Source: Trametes villosa
Lineage: Eukaryota; Basidiomycota; Agaricomycetes; Polyporales; Polyporaceae
DNA: 64,000 nucleotides
Direction of reading: 5' to 3'
Assembly: GCA_002964805.2 (NCBI GenBank)
Contig: PUDQ02000001.1
Location: 4,674,001-4,738,000 of the forward strand
Below, piece by piece: positions 45,101 to 56,300 of the stretch (position 1 is the first letter of the stretch; the number at the start of each line of letters is the position of its first letter). The position numbers and the translations under genes were made by a program. A model generated the notes under the pieces. It had not been told where the DNA came from and did not search any database. It worked only from the letters and a program-made list of their open reading frames with translations.

Positions 45101-46139
45101 CTCGTCTTGTCCACTCGAACTCCGGGGCGGCGGCGGTGGAAGCAGTGGCGGCCGAAGAAGGCTTCTTGCCCTTGCCCTGCTGGCGCGCCTGAGTGCTATA
45201 CCCGCAGGAACTTTTCGGAGCAACGAACAGTATATTGAGTGCCGGTTTTTGTACATAGAACAAGCATAACTACCATTGATACATCACCCGGTATGCATGA
45301 CCTCCTATACTCATACGAGGCCAGTTATCTGACCACGCTACACCCCAGCGGCTCTCAAGCTGCTTGAGGGCCACCGTGTCGAGCCCCTCTCGTACCAGAA
45401 GCTCCTGTGCTTGGCGCTGAGTAGCCTCCGAGTACGCAGACTTGAAGGCGCTGCCCTGCTCGTGGAGGCGCTGGATCGCTGCGAACTGCTGATCGCTGCA
45501 GTACAGCTGTTTGATTGCGCACTGAAATAGATCAGATATATACGGAATAACCTGGTGTGATGATAACATACTCACAGTCGTACTCAGCCGGCGGTCGTCC
45601 CATCCCATATCACCGTGAAGGGGTGCAACCCCTGGAGCGCGCGAGTCCGTCTTCACAGCGTCGGGAGGGACAGAAGCCATCTGTAAGTTCTAGACGGGCG
45701 GCCGGAGGATTAGCAATGCACGAGAAAGAGGCTGAGCATGAAGACATACGGAGGTGCCGCTGCTGGGTGTCGGGAACTTCACACCCGTACTGGGCGGACC
45801 CTCGGGCTCGGCGAGGTGAAACGACTTGGGCATGACCGTTGATGGAGCTGCTGGGATCAGGATCCGAGGCCGGAGACAGGATCCGGAGACGGAGGCGATA
45901 GGCACAGGTGGAAGGACTGTGAATGGGCGCGGAAGAATGCAGGGGGCAGGGGGAGGCGTAGTTCTGTGCGGGCGTCCTGGAAGGGCGGCAGAGCCGTAAG
46001 ACGCGAGCACACTCGAGACGGGAACGTAGGCGACGAAGGGGCCGCGTGCTGTTGCCTGTGGCAAGTCCCAGAAAACGGCGCGTGGGGGCGTCCTCGTGGT
46101 GTGCAATGGCGCACAACCGTACGAGTGCACCGGCTTCAC
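42101..46139 (-). pseudogene. MULE (Mutator-like) transposase, inactivated
   Basis: A minus-strand gene with at least eight exons. The low-complexity start is near 46139. A DNA-binding region shows RWGVAWSDNWPRMSIGGHAY then a Cys/His region. The FAR1/MULE part shows FHYQARAEQDERFKVCIATP, ILDGTFGVCTSRLLLWIAMG, NRATHAGYDTKVLAELLGEW and a DDE-type TDTDT motif. It ends in a SWIM finger (CTCLDWLTRGGACKH) and a basic tail (ERKQKRKKSYKTM). Breaks: two in-frame TAG codons near 44507-44512 just after AAAFK, and a 10-base tandem duplication (TTAGTGTCCG twice, 44212-44231) that shifts the frame just after TDTDT. The large C-terminal frame 44001-42700 is otherwise open. I found no terminal inverted repeats. 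Confidence 0.85.
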
Positions 46140-46870
46140 AACTTCGTGGGGCGGCTAGTGAGCGGTGTGGCGAACACCACATGGGCACAGCATACACCTG
46201 AGAGCCGTAGTAAGTCATTCAGTGAACCGCTACAGCGAAGGATCTGCGTACGGCGTTGTTCTCCGGTGTGCACGAGCTGTTGACCCATATACTGAGCAGT
46301 GGGAGCAACTATACCGGGAGGTTGTTCCTTGCGATCACCGCGCAGCATCGTCATGCTACTTGTGAATGCAGTATCTGCATGACTTGCGAGGAGGGTGTGT
46401 CTAGACGAGAGGGTCAGCTATGACGTGCCCCGGAGGCTCGTATAGGCCGAGCATATGGTCAGGACTCACGGCTGTCGTTCCGGGAGGTCCCCATGACAGA
46501 CCCAAAGCCTGTATGGACTTGAATGTACGCATGCGGGCGGGGGCGGTGGAACACAACTCGGGGACGTCGGGGGCACGAAACGTTGGGGATGTGGACCGGG
46601 AGAAAGCACATACAACTTGAGTGGTATACGCTGGCCTCGCGTTGACGATGACAATTTTAATGCAATGTGCCGTGTGGAAGAAAGACACGCTGCGAGACGA
46701 ACGGGGCATTCGGTGGGTCGTGCCCACCTTTCACGCGGATCCCGGACGTCCCAGGAGGGTAGCGAAACGTGCTGCTCGTTCTCGAAGCTTAGGCTAGGTA
46801 GTTGTTGTTGACAGCGCGATGAAAACTAAGTGAATATTATGGACAATGGGGCGAGGGCGACAAGTCAGTC
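46140..46870. other. Spacer upstream of the MULE gene
   Basis: Presumed MULE promoter side and spacer. No gene or clear inverted terminus seen. Confidence 0.4.
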
Positions 46871-47488
46871 TACCGTCGCCGAGCAGGGTCAGGTCAAGAT
46901 TGCGGGCGCTCCAAGGGGTGAGCTGGGGTCCTGGTACCGCGTGACACCTGGCATTACATTGAAGTTATAAGTAACTTTAATGAGGGTTTGTATTGGTACA
47001 GTGGCCATCTCCCCACCACTTTACCTGCTCATTAGAACACGTTACAATTCTGGGTGATCTGGCCTTCAAATACCAGTAAGCCATGATAAGAACATGTGCT
47101 AATCTTTTGATGGGAAGCGCTCGCCTAACTATCCCCCCATGTTGATGGCGAGCGCAACTACGGGCCCGCCGAGGGCTAAGCAGTTTATAGCGTATACGAA
47201 GGGCCTTATAAAAAAAATGCCGCGCGATGTCTTGAGAGGAGGTAGTATCGTAAAACGACCAGGGGCTTTTTATTGGCGAGCCAGAAGTCGAGAGCCGGGT
47301 ATTCGGAACTTCGTCGAGCTGAGGACGCCGCCCGTATATATTTGCATAACCGCAGCGTCCGGTACTGTACCGGGTAATGATAAGTTATAGCTAGGGCTCA
47401 CCCGCGCCACCGTCCGCTGCCTTGTGCAGGAATCAGGCCTTGTGGCTGTAGGACCCTGCGGCCGCCCATTAGTCGCAGAGGCGCTAAA
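46871..47488. mobile_element. 3'-truncated copy of the 949-bp TIR element
   Basis: Starts with the same 30-bp end TACCGTCGCCGAGCAGGGTC.. and follows the element at 35885-36472 with small indels, including about 45 extra bases near 46990. The match stops at about 47488 in CGCAGAGGCGCTAA, where Helitron coding sequence begins. The right inverted repeat is missing. Confidence 0.75.
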
Positions 47489-47510
47489 CTAGGCTCCGTC
47501 AGTTGACGAA

Positions 47511-50110
47511 ATGGCTCGCTTCGCCGCCACGCAGCTGTATCCCGATTTCAAGCGCGCAGCTGAGCATGTTAGCGTGGATCTTCTGAATCAAGGAAGACAT
47601 AGGAGACTTAAGAGTTCTAGTCTGCATGGTGCTGAATGGCAAGACCGGGGAAGTGGTCATGTCCATGGCTTCTTCTGGCTTCGGGACGCGCCATCTACCG
47701 CCGAGATCGACTGGGATCTGCTGAAGGACACCACCACCCCGGTATCGGAGGAGCTCGAACAGAAGATTACGCACTTTGTTCAATTCTGGGACCGTCTCAT
47801 CACTGCTTGGAACCCCGCCCCGCGAGAGAACGAGAACATGGCGCTCTTAGGGCAACATCCATGCAACAAGAACGCGGCGGACCTGCAAGGAACCAAACAA
47901 GAACTGTCAGAACTGCTCAACTGGGTCGAGCGGCACACGGTATGCACTCCCGGGTACTGTCAGGTCAAGCGGAAGACTCCGGGAACATCCGATACTCACC
48001 TGGTGTGTCGGTTTGACTACCCCTTTGCATGTCGTCAGACTGCAGGGATGGGCTTTGACTCGAAGGGCCGCATCCGCTTTGAGCCCCGACGCAACGACCC
48101 TTTGCTGAATCCACATAACCGTGCGATGATTTTTGCTTGGCAAGCGAATATCGATATCAAGCCAGTTCTAAATGAACAAGCAGCATTGAGGTAAGTAATC
48201 ACAACTGAGCGGGAGTCGCAAACTCACAGCATTAATGCAGTTACATCGCGAAATATGCGTCGAAGGCCGAAAGCAGCGCCCCTCAGTTCCCGGCATTGCT
48301 TGCGGGTGTTGTCGAGCACGCTAACGAGACAATGACTGCACAGTCAATGTGTCAGAAGCTGCTCAATAAGATGCTCGGTGAGCGTGCCTATTCAGCGCAG
48401 GAGACGGCTCACCTCCTCCTCGGGATACCGCTTGTACGAACATCGGCGCACTTTGAGTCGCTCAATCTTTCCAGAGATGGATCTCTGCGTGCCGTCGAAG
48501 AAGAACAGGAGGGGCTACCCAATGACCCAGATGCAGACGGCGATGCCCGCCGCATGACCGGGCAGTCTTGGCTGCGAAGGTAAGCAGTACGCACCCCGAC
48601 ATCGGACAAGTATCCCAACTCACCGACACTTAGATATATGGCCCGTCCTGACGATATGGCGCACTTGTCGCCGTTCGAGGTCTGCCGGCAGTTCAGCTGG
48701 AGTAGACAGCAGTGGAGAAAGCGTCGCGCCAGCACCAACACCATCGTCCGTGTTTACCCTCGGTTCTCGCCAAATCCTGAGGACCCTCACTACGAGGATT
48801 ACTGCCGTACAAAGATGCTGCTGCACCACCCCTTCCGAACGGTCGATGAGCTACTAGCAGACGAGCACGGTCAACACACGTGGCAGGAGCTCTTTGACAT
48901 TTGTCGGCAGACTCACAAAAGACATCCAAAGGATACCTTGCGATCCTGGGAGCAGGAGAACCAGCCAGGCGATCCCGAGGAGGACGAGGATGAGGAAGTA
49001 GACCCGGATCTAGCCCAGCTTGATGAAGCCGACTGGCAGTTCTATGCGCATCTCATTCCTGGCGGCGCAGTTCCGGTGTTTGGTATCGAGGACCTTGGAA
49101 GGCGGCCGATCGACGACGGATGGGATATAGATGCAAGCAGAGAGCGGCGGGATGATGTCGACAAGATGGCTTCTTATCTTGCCGAGAGGAGACGCGAAGA
49201 CAACGGCGAGTCCGCTGAGCTCGAGGCTGTAGTGGACCTGGCGACCCTGGAGGGAGAGCAGAGACGAATCCTCGACCGTTTCATCGAGACCTATAACCAG
49301 ATCCTCAACGGCGGAGGGGGAGGCGACCAAGCAGCTCCCTTGAAGTTCAACATCGACGGGACCGCGGGCTGCGGCAAGACCTACCTAATCCGGGCGATTT
49401 GTCAGGAGCTTCGGCGCTTAGCAGATGCGCATGGACGCGCTGATCCAGTCCGCGTTCTTGCACCTTCCGGTGTGGCTGCATGGAACATCGGCGGCAGCAC
49501 AATTCATTCTGCTCTCTCTATTCCAGCTACCTCAGGCCTCAGGTCCGATCTCTCCCCTCTCGGGTGGCCGGCTGGCAACTCTACAACAACAATTCAAGGA
49601 TGTGCACTTCTTCATCATCGACGAGAAGTCCATGCTCGGCCAACGCCTCTTCACCAAACTGGATGCCCGGATGCGCCAACTGAAGCCACTCGATGTTCCA
49701 TTCGGCGGATTCCATGTCAGTATCATCGGCGACTTCTCTCAGCTACCTCCCGTTGGCGACCGGCCCTTGTATTCCCCAGCACCCTCCGCTGATGAACGGT
49801 CCGAGAGCGCAGAGCTTAGCCGCATAGGGGCAACTCTATACTCGCTTTTTAGCGAGAGTTTCGAGCTTTCTATTATCCACCGACAAGGTGGAGATAGTCC
49901 GGAGCAGCATCGCTTCCGGGAGATGCTCTCCCATGCTCGAAAGGGGGGCTTGACGGTCGAAGACTGGCGGTTACTCGCGCAGCGGCAGCACTCGAACGTC
50001 ACAGTGAATGAGCAGGCAGTCTTCAATGACAGTGTCTGTCTGTTCACCAAGACCGAAGCTGTACAGGAAGCCAACTCACGCAAACTCGTTGCGCTCAACA
50101 ATCCCTGCGC
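47511..50110 (+). pseudogene. Helitron Rep/PIF1 helicase fragment, frameshifted and truncated at both ends
   Basis: Three exons (47511-48192, 48241-48580 and from 48634) read through the second half of a Helitron Rep domain: HVHGFFWLRDAP (HUH-type histidines) and YIAKYASKAE (catalytic tyrosine region). The PIF1-like helicase follows with Walker A GTAGCGKTYLIR (49360-49395), Walker B FFIIDEKSML (49606-49635) and GDFSQLPPVGDRPLY. A one-base frameshift lies between 49545 and 49570. The N-terminal Rep part is replaced by the TIR-element copy. The last helicase motifs are missing beyond LVALNNPC, where an unrelated Cys-rich frame starts. The usual protein is about twice as long. Clearly nonfunctional as a transposase. 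Confidence 0.85.
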
Positions 50111-50113
50111 CCT

Positions 50114-50473
50114 GTGCTCAGTACTGCCCGCCTGGGGAACCATTCCGACCGTCACTGCCGAAAATGTGACCGCGACATTCCTGCGACGATTAGACACTGG
50201 GACTTCGTGCGCAAGATATGCCAGCAGTGCGCACTCACCTACATCCCGCCGATTCGCATCCCAGGTGGGCAGGCGAACCTCATCACTTGTGAGCTCTGCA
50301 ACAGCGCTCTCGGGGCAAGCTCCTTCGATGCCGGACCTGGCCAGCCTCGTCATTCTCGGTGCCGGAGCTGTCGCAAGTGTCAGTGCCGTAAAATCAAAAA
50401 GCGCACCCAATTTCGTAGGCCGAATGGCAGCTTCCACGTGCGTCCCGATCGACTGGTTTTCGAGTCTAGTTAA
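50114..50473 (+). CDS. Cys-rich open frame fused after the helicase fragment
   Basis: About 115 residues with repeated Cys pairs: HCRKCDRD, KICQQCA, ITCELCNSA and SRCRSCRKCQCRKIKKR, ending PNGSFHVRPDRLVFESS. The spacing suggests two or three treble-clef-like zinc sites and a basic tail. The first ATG of this frame is doubtful and the frame overlaps helicase-derived sequence, so this may be the 3' exon of a captured gene, not an independent one. Its last 50 bases lie inside the large inverted repeat. Confidence 0.4.
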   Translation: MLSTARLGNHSDRHCRKCDRDIPATIRHWDFVRKICQQCALTYIPPIRIPGGQANLITCELCNSALGASSFDAGPGQPRHSRCRSCRKCQCRKIKKRTQFRRPNGSFHVRPDRLVFESS

Positions 50474-51287
50474 TGGGCCACCCGATAGTAACGGGAGTTC
50501 GTACTCCGCTGTGGCTGAGAGCGCCACAGGCGCCGACGTCCACAGCCACCCGCTCCGAGACTGCGGCTCCGCCCTCGCGAGCTCGCGCCCCCCTCGCGCG
50601 TCGCGCACATCGCGCGCGACCCCCGCGCGCCCTCCACATCGCGCGCTCTCGCCCGCGCGCGCGTCTATGGCCTCGTAGAATGTTTATATATGTTTGTCCT
50701 TAGCATTAGAGCGAGCTATTACACGTGGTTATCAGCAGAGGCTCGAGAGATGAGAGAGGGAGTAAAAATATTTGCACTGCACCTACACCAACCCGTAGGC
50801 GCCAAAGCGGTACAGGACGCGCGAAAGCGTGTCGGCGGCGCTCTCAAGTGGGCTAAGAGTCTCGAACACCACCTCAACGGCCGCACCGTCGCACTATGGC
50901 CATGACGAACGGGACGGAGCGCGGCGGCCCCTCGAAGACGAAGCACTTCTATGGCTTCCGATAATGATGTATATTATAATACTAATTATATAGGTAACGT
51001 GATAAACGCACACGCGGGGAAGGGCGCGCGATGTGGAAATAGACGCGCGCGCGGGCGAGAGCGCGCGATGTGGAGGGCGCGCGGGGGTCGCGCGCGATGT
51101 GCGCGACGCGCGAGGGGGGCGCGAGCTCGCGAGGGCGGAGCCGCAGTCTCGGGGCGGGTGGCTGTGGACGTCGGCGCCTGTGGCGCTCTCAGCCACAGCG
51201 GAGTACGAACTCCCGTTACTATCGGGTGGCCCATTAACTAGACTCGAAAACCAGTCGATCGGGACGCACGTGGAAGCTGCCATTCGG
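50420..51287. repeat. Large inverted duplication, arms of about 248 bp
   Basis: The left arm 50420-50666 and the right arm 51039-51287 are reverse complements with one substitution seen by eye, separated by about 372 bases. The arm begins with the end of the Cys-rich frame and contains TTAATGGGCCACCCGATAGT, which also occurs alone at 35587-35606. The inner part of each arm is a GC-rich CGCGC tract. It could be a TIR transposon or an inverted duplication of a Helitron end. Confidence 0.75.
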
Positions 51288-51485
51288 GAGAGCGGAGTGT
51301 GAAAGGCAGCTTGCGTCCCTAACGACTGGTCCAACTGGGCGCCCTTTTACAGGGAGCTCCGAATTTGGACCCCGTGTGAAAACGTACTTAGGCGTAGAGA
51401 GCATTCTCACCAGAGGAAGTAACTAGGCGGGCGCCCTCTTGCTCAGGTCGCTCGTTAGGTACACAGAAATACATTTTACATCGGC
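51288..51485. other. Spacer
   Basis: 198 bases between the inverted duplication and the DUF6589 pseudogene. Nothing recognised. Confidence 0.4.
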
Positions 51486-53089
51486 TCAATAGTCGTTCAG
51501 ATCTAACGAAGGGAACTCCTCCTCCGCGAAGACCCGCTGCGGTTCATATTCGTCATCATCAAAGAACCGCCAGAGGTCTTCCTCTTCGTCTTCCCCATGT
51601 GCATCTTCTTCGGGCCGCGTGACCGAACCAGAGTCCTGATTGCAGCGTCAGCTGAACATTGCACATGCAAAGGTCAATGAGGGCTCACCGAGGCAGTCGC
51701 ACGGGACGCCGTGCTGTCTGATGACGAGCACGCAGTGGCATCGGGTGCTGTCGAGAGCTCAGCGGCGGGTGCATTGTTGGAGGCGGCGGAAGGGTCTGTG
51801 AGAGGTGTCATACGCCGACGCTGTTGGAGCTTCCGGAAGGCCTGGTTGTAATCCTGAAGAGGTCCGTGCATCTGTTTGAGGCCTGCCATGATGATGTTTG
51901 GCACCACACCAGCCTCGCGGTCGTCGGCACGTCCACCCTCGATGCCGAAGACGTTGTGTTCTCGCAGCGAGTCGCAGAGCACCTTGAAGTCCTTCTCAAA
52001 CCCGGGCGAGTGATGCTTCGTGCCTAATTTTGCTCCGAGGGTGGCGTTGACGTCAAGCGCGAGCTTGCGGAGCAGGGATATGCACGGCGAGATCATCTCG
52101 AGCCATTCCCAAGACGCATTGCCGCCTTGTGCCTTGTAGATCACCTAGTGATCACAGTGAGTGAGGAGTTAATTTGACGAGCGAAGAATTAGAGGCCGAC
52201 CTTTATCCAGAAGTTCATGTGCTCTTGAAGCAAATCGACGGGAACCCAAGAGTTTGGTTTCCCTGTCGGGTTCACGAGCTAGTTCTTGATCATGATGTCA
52301 CTTTAACGGGTGTTAGCGCTGCTTGACCATGTACGTGATATGAGCATGAGATAGTACAAACCGGAGGGGCTTAGGCCAGACATGTGTTAGGTTGTGGATG
52401 AGATGCAGCAGCTCGTGCGCGTACTTCGTGCGGCCGCTCCCTCGGTACATCAGCGCCAGAATCTTGAGGACACGTATAATGCGGCCGGAGTAGCCACCGC
52501 GAATAGCGTCGCGCAGCTCGAGCAAGACGAGGGCATCTCGGACGAACAGGGAAATGTTCTCGAACTGTACATCTCCCTTCGTTAGCGTAGGCTGTTCCGC
52601 AGGCTGCGGTGCTGGGTTGAGAGTGTCTGCACGCGTCGGTTCAGTCGCATTGGGCGTAGAAGCCGTATGGGGAGCTTCAGCAGTAGATGCGGGAGGAGGA
52701 GGAGGCGGCGGCGGCGGCGGCGGCGGAGGTGCATGAGGAAGTGGAAACGATGCGGAGTCACGGTGAGGAGCACCAAGTGCGGGCACGGGTGCAGGAGAAC
52801 GGTCGGTGTAGGTTGCGGAAACCGGAGGATGAGCACCTCTCGAAGGGACATCAGGAAAGCGTGTGGCAGGAGAAGGCATCACTGGTGTAGCAGAATTGCC
52901 ATGCAGAGAGGCGATATCCGAAGCAGACGATGCGGCCGCCGGGGCCTGGAACGCCGACGCAGAGCGCGTGGGGAGTGGAAGAGCAGTTGCCGCTGTGGAG
53001 GTCGGTGGGCAATGAGACAGCGTGGGGTCAGCTAGCGGCAAAGCAGAGCTCGCAACACTGGTAGTCGCAGTGGTTGAAGTCAGCTCTTC
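51486..53089 (-). pseudogene. DUF6589-family gene, interrupted and with a nonsense codon
   Basis: The minus-strand sequence encodes a Pro/Ser/Ala-rich segment with a run of 13 prolines. Then comes the DUF6589 core: GDVQFENISLFVRDALVLLE, GYSGRIIRVLKILALMYRGS, KYAHELLHLIHNLTHVWPKP, PTGKPNSWVPVDLLQEHMNF and YKAQGGNASWEWLEMISPCI. It ends in an acidic tail (EDEEEDLWRFFDDDEYEP). The exon with NPTGKP has TAG at 52281-52279 where family members have Trp (KNWLVNPTGKP). The 5' side ends exactly at the LTR of the Ty3/Gypsy element. Function of the family is unknown; it is multicopy in mushrooms. Confidence 0.75.
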
Positions 53090-53291
53090 TGTTAGGGTTG
53101 GGGTTGCCGTGGCTGTGCCCGGCTGGGGTCTGGCGCTTAGGCGCCCGTGGGCTGTGGCTTGAAGGACTGTATAGCACCGCCGGCGCTGAGCACGCGCCGG
53201 CAGGAGACGTTCATGTATCTATCTTATCATCACCATCCAAGACTCTGTGCATCTCACTCTGGGTCTGACGGTGACCCTATCGTTACTTACA
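53090..53291 (+). repeat. 5' LTR
   Basis: 202 bases, 5'-TGTTAG..TTACA-3'. A weak TATAG lies at 53170-53174. It is followed by a perfect 8-bp hairpin, GCCGGCGC at 53179-53186 and GCGCCGGC at 53194-53201, that would lie near the 5' end of the transcript. Confidence 0.95.
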
Positions 53292-53353
53292 TTTTTTTGA
53301 GATCACTTCTAGTCTAATCAAAAGGAGACGACGAAGAAGTATACGTGAACGGA

Positions 53354-56300
53354 ATGGATTCCACGGTACGTCATCACCCCTCACAGGAGGGAAGCGAAGA
53401 AGCACAATTCCCCGGATCATTACCCACCGGTGATGATCCCGGGATGCACGCTTCCGAGACCACCTTGGGTCCTGGACCATCCGCGGTGAGCGCGGGATCA
53501 GCGCCCACCAGCGACCCTGGATCCCAGAGTTTCACCACAGCGCCGTCGGACAGTGATGACACTGTCCGTCACGGGCTGATGGCGAACAACGGGGAGGCTA
53601 GCTCCCTTGGGCTGGGAACCCAATCTCTCGACTTGCCCCCTTGGGCAAATACTAGCGACCAGCAGGCCGCGGCGTTCGCGCCCTCGGGGGTCAACCGACC
53701 CCCTAGACCGAGCGTCGGGCCTCGCCGACCTGCATCCAACGCTGCAGGCGCGGGGAATACGACTTCTCCCCCCAGTCCGACCCCCATGGGGGGAGTGTAC
53801 TGGGATAATATGGAATTTGCGTCTTCCGCGCAGAGCCGAGAACGTTTGGGACGGTACCAGACTGCGGCAGATTTACCTCTGCCTCAGCCGGATCCTCTGA
53901 ACGTCCGCGGCGCGCAGGGACCACCGCCAGGCGAGACACGCCCTTACTCCGGAACCGGGTTTGGTAACGTACCCAACCCAGTGACGGGATCGGGCATACC
54001 GCCCAGTATCTCCAGCGACCCGTATCGCGGATACTCCGCCCACTCGGGCAACCCCGGACCGTCGACTTTCACCTATTCGGAAAGTCTGTACACTCCCGGA
54101 GTACAGGGTGAATCGACGATTCACCCTGACGCCGCGGAGCGTTCGCTCGCAGAATCAGTGCGGGTTATCCAAAACCAGCAGATGGCGCTACGCCAACAGC
54201 TGGCTACCCGAGTAGACCAACTGAATACGAATGCCCAACAAATCGAAGGCATGGCGCTCCGAGGGCAATCGGTGATCCAGGAATACGCAGCTGAGGTTCA
54301 AGCCCTCCGCTCGCGCATCAACCGGATCGCCGACGACAGTGTGCGGATGTTGAGGGATGTCGACCGTGGTCTGGAGGTCACTAGCGCACTGCTAGATACC
54401 TCGGGACCCCAATCTGAATCCACTCCGCGCGCCCATCCCCGTCGCATCGCCGCAGCGCCCAATATTGGGGCATCACGCAGCGAAGCGCCAGTATCCAATA
54501 CGACGCGGGGCCCGGAGCCCGTCCGCGACCTTCCCCCGCACATGGTGTCGAGCAATGCGGCTGGGACAGCCCCGGTCTACACTGGTGAGGTGGCCAGTGT
54601 CGCCGCACCAGGTCCTCCCGGGGCGGTCTCCCAGTATGAGCAGGGGGAGTCAATCGATCAGTACAACCACCGCATGAATGCGGAGGTCCGTAGCGGACAG
54701 CGCGTGGCCGCCGCACTCCACGCAAACGCGACGGCGGCCGTCTCCGACGTCCACCGTGCGCTGAGCGGACGGAGTACCGCGCGAACCAGTTCGGCCGCCA
54801 GCCTGGGGCCGACGCCTACACCTGCTGAGCCGCCTATTACGGCCAAGCCGAAGGCATTCCGGGTACCGCCGGCGGCGACGATATCGCGGGCGTTCCCCGC
54901 ATACCCTCAGGCCACGTACGCTCCTACTGCCAAGGATGCCATCGCGCCGCTAACGTTAGCGGCGCGACAGGACGCCGTGGCGGACGGAGCTACGGGACGT
55001 CTAGCTGACCCCGATGGTCATCGAGATGTCATGTTGACCCAGATATGTAATAATATCCGGTTCAAAACGGGACAGCTGGCTCCCCCACTCCCACAGGGAG
55101 TTAAACAACCAAAAATTGACTCCCCTGGGAAGTACGATGGGTCGGATGACCACGACACGTTCTACACGTGGCTGGACGGATACCTGACGTGGTTGCGGGC
55201 CTACAACATTTGCGGGCAGGACACGGACCGCAGCCGCGTCTACTATATGCGCCCACTTCTGACCGGAAAGGCCGAAGACTGGTTCACCGTGTGCATTGAC
55301 AACCCATCGCTGGGTTATCAACCCACGTTCGAGGAAACAGTGTGCGCGATGCACCGTCGCTTCGTACATTCGAGCTCGGCGGCCAAGGCGACCCTCGAGT
55401 TCGAGAAGTGCCGGTACCGCACGTCTGAGGGCATAGAGTCATTCTATGCCGAACTGATGCTGTACGCTTCCCGGATGGTAGAGCCACCGGACAACTACAC
55501 CATCCGGCGACGCCTGATGGAGGGGTTGCCGGTGGAGATCTACCGTGTCCTCACGTTGGACCGCAACGTCAATGCTGAGGAGTCCACGGAGGACGAAATC
55601 CTAACTCATGCGAGACAGGCAGAGCAGGCGCTGGCTCGACTGAAGCACCGCGAGAACCGCGAGAAGGACCGTCGCGCGCCCGCGCCGACGCAGACTATAG
55701 CCAAGACTCACGACCGCGGTCGTGAGCGGCGTAGTCAGTCGCGCGACCGTGACCGCCAAGCTAGCCGCTCTGCGATTCAGAACCGACCGCCCACGCCGGC
55801 TCAACCGAAGCCAGCGGCCGCTCCAGCGTCCGCTAACTCGTGTTTTGCGTGCGGACAAGTAGGCCATTACAAGAATGATCCCGCCTGTCCGCAATATGGC
55901 AAGGCGAGTGCCAGCAAGCCGGCGGCCCCGCGTGCACGTTTCCACGCGCAACGGGTGGACATGGCGGATGGCGACGAGACGGCCAACACGCCGAGCGCTG
56001 ATGATCAGCCTGACACCTGGGGCGGGGATCAGTATGACTCGGAAGAGGAGCCATACCCCCCGTCCGAGGGGGAGGAAGACCGGGAACACGAGCCCCGGTC
56101 CATGGCAATGAGGGTTACGGAGAGCGATGATGAGGACGAGATCGTCCTCCACATGCGCGCCGCACGTGTGATACCCCCTGCCAAACCCGTGGAGCACTCG
56201 TCTCGAGTACGCCACCGGGAGGGTACCCTGGAGACGGTTCAGCCTCCCCGAGATCGCAAGCTCCAAGCGTCGTTGTGTGCCCTGGTCAATATCAATGGGA

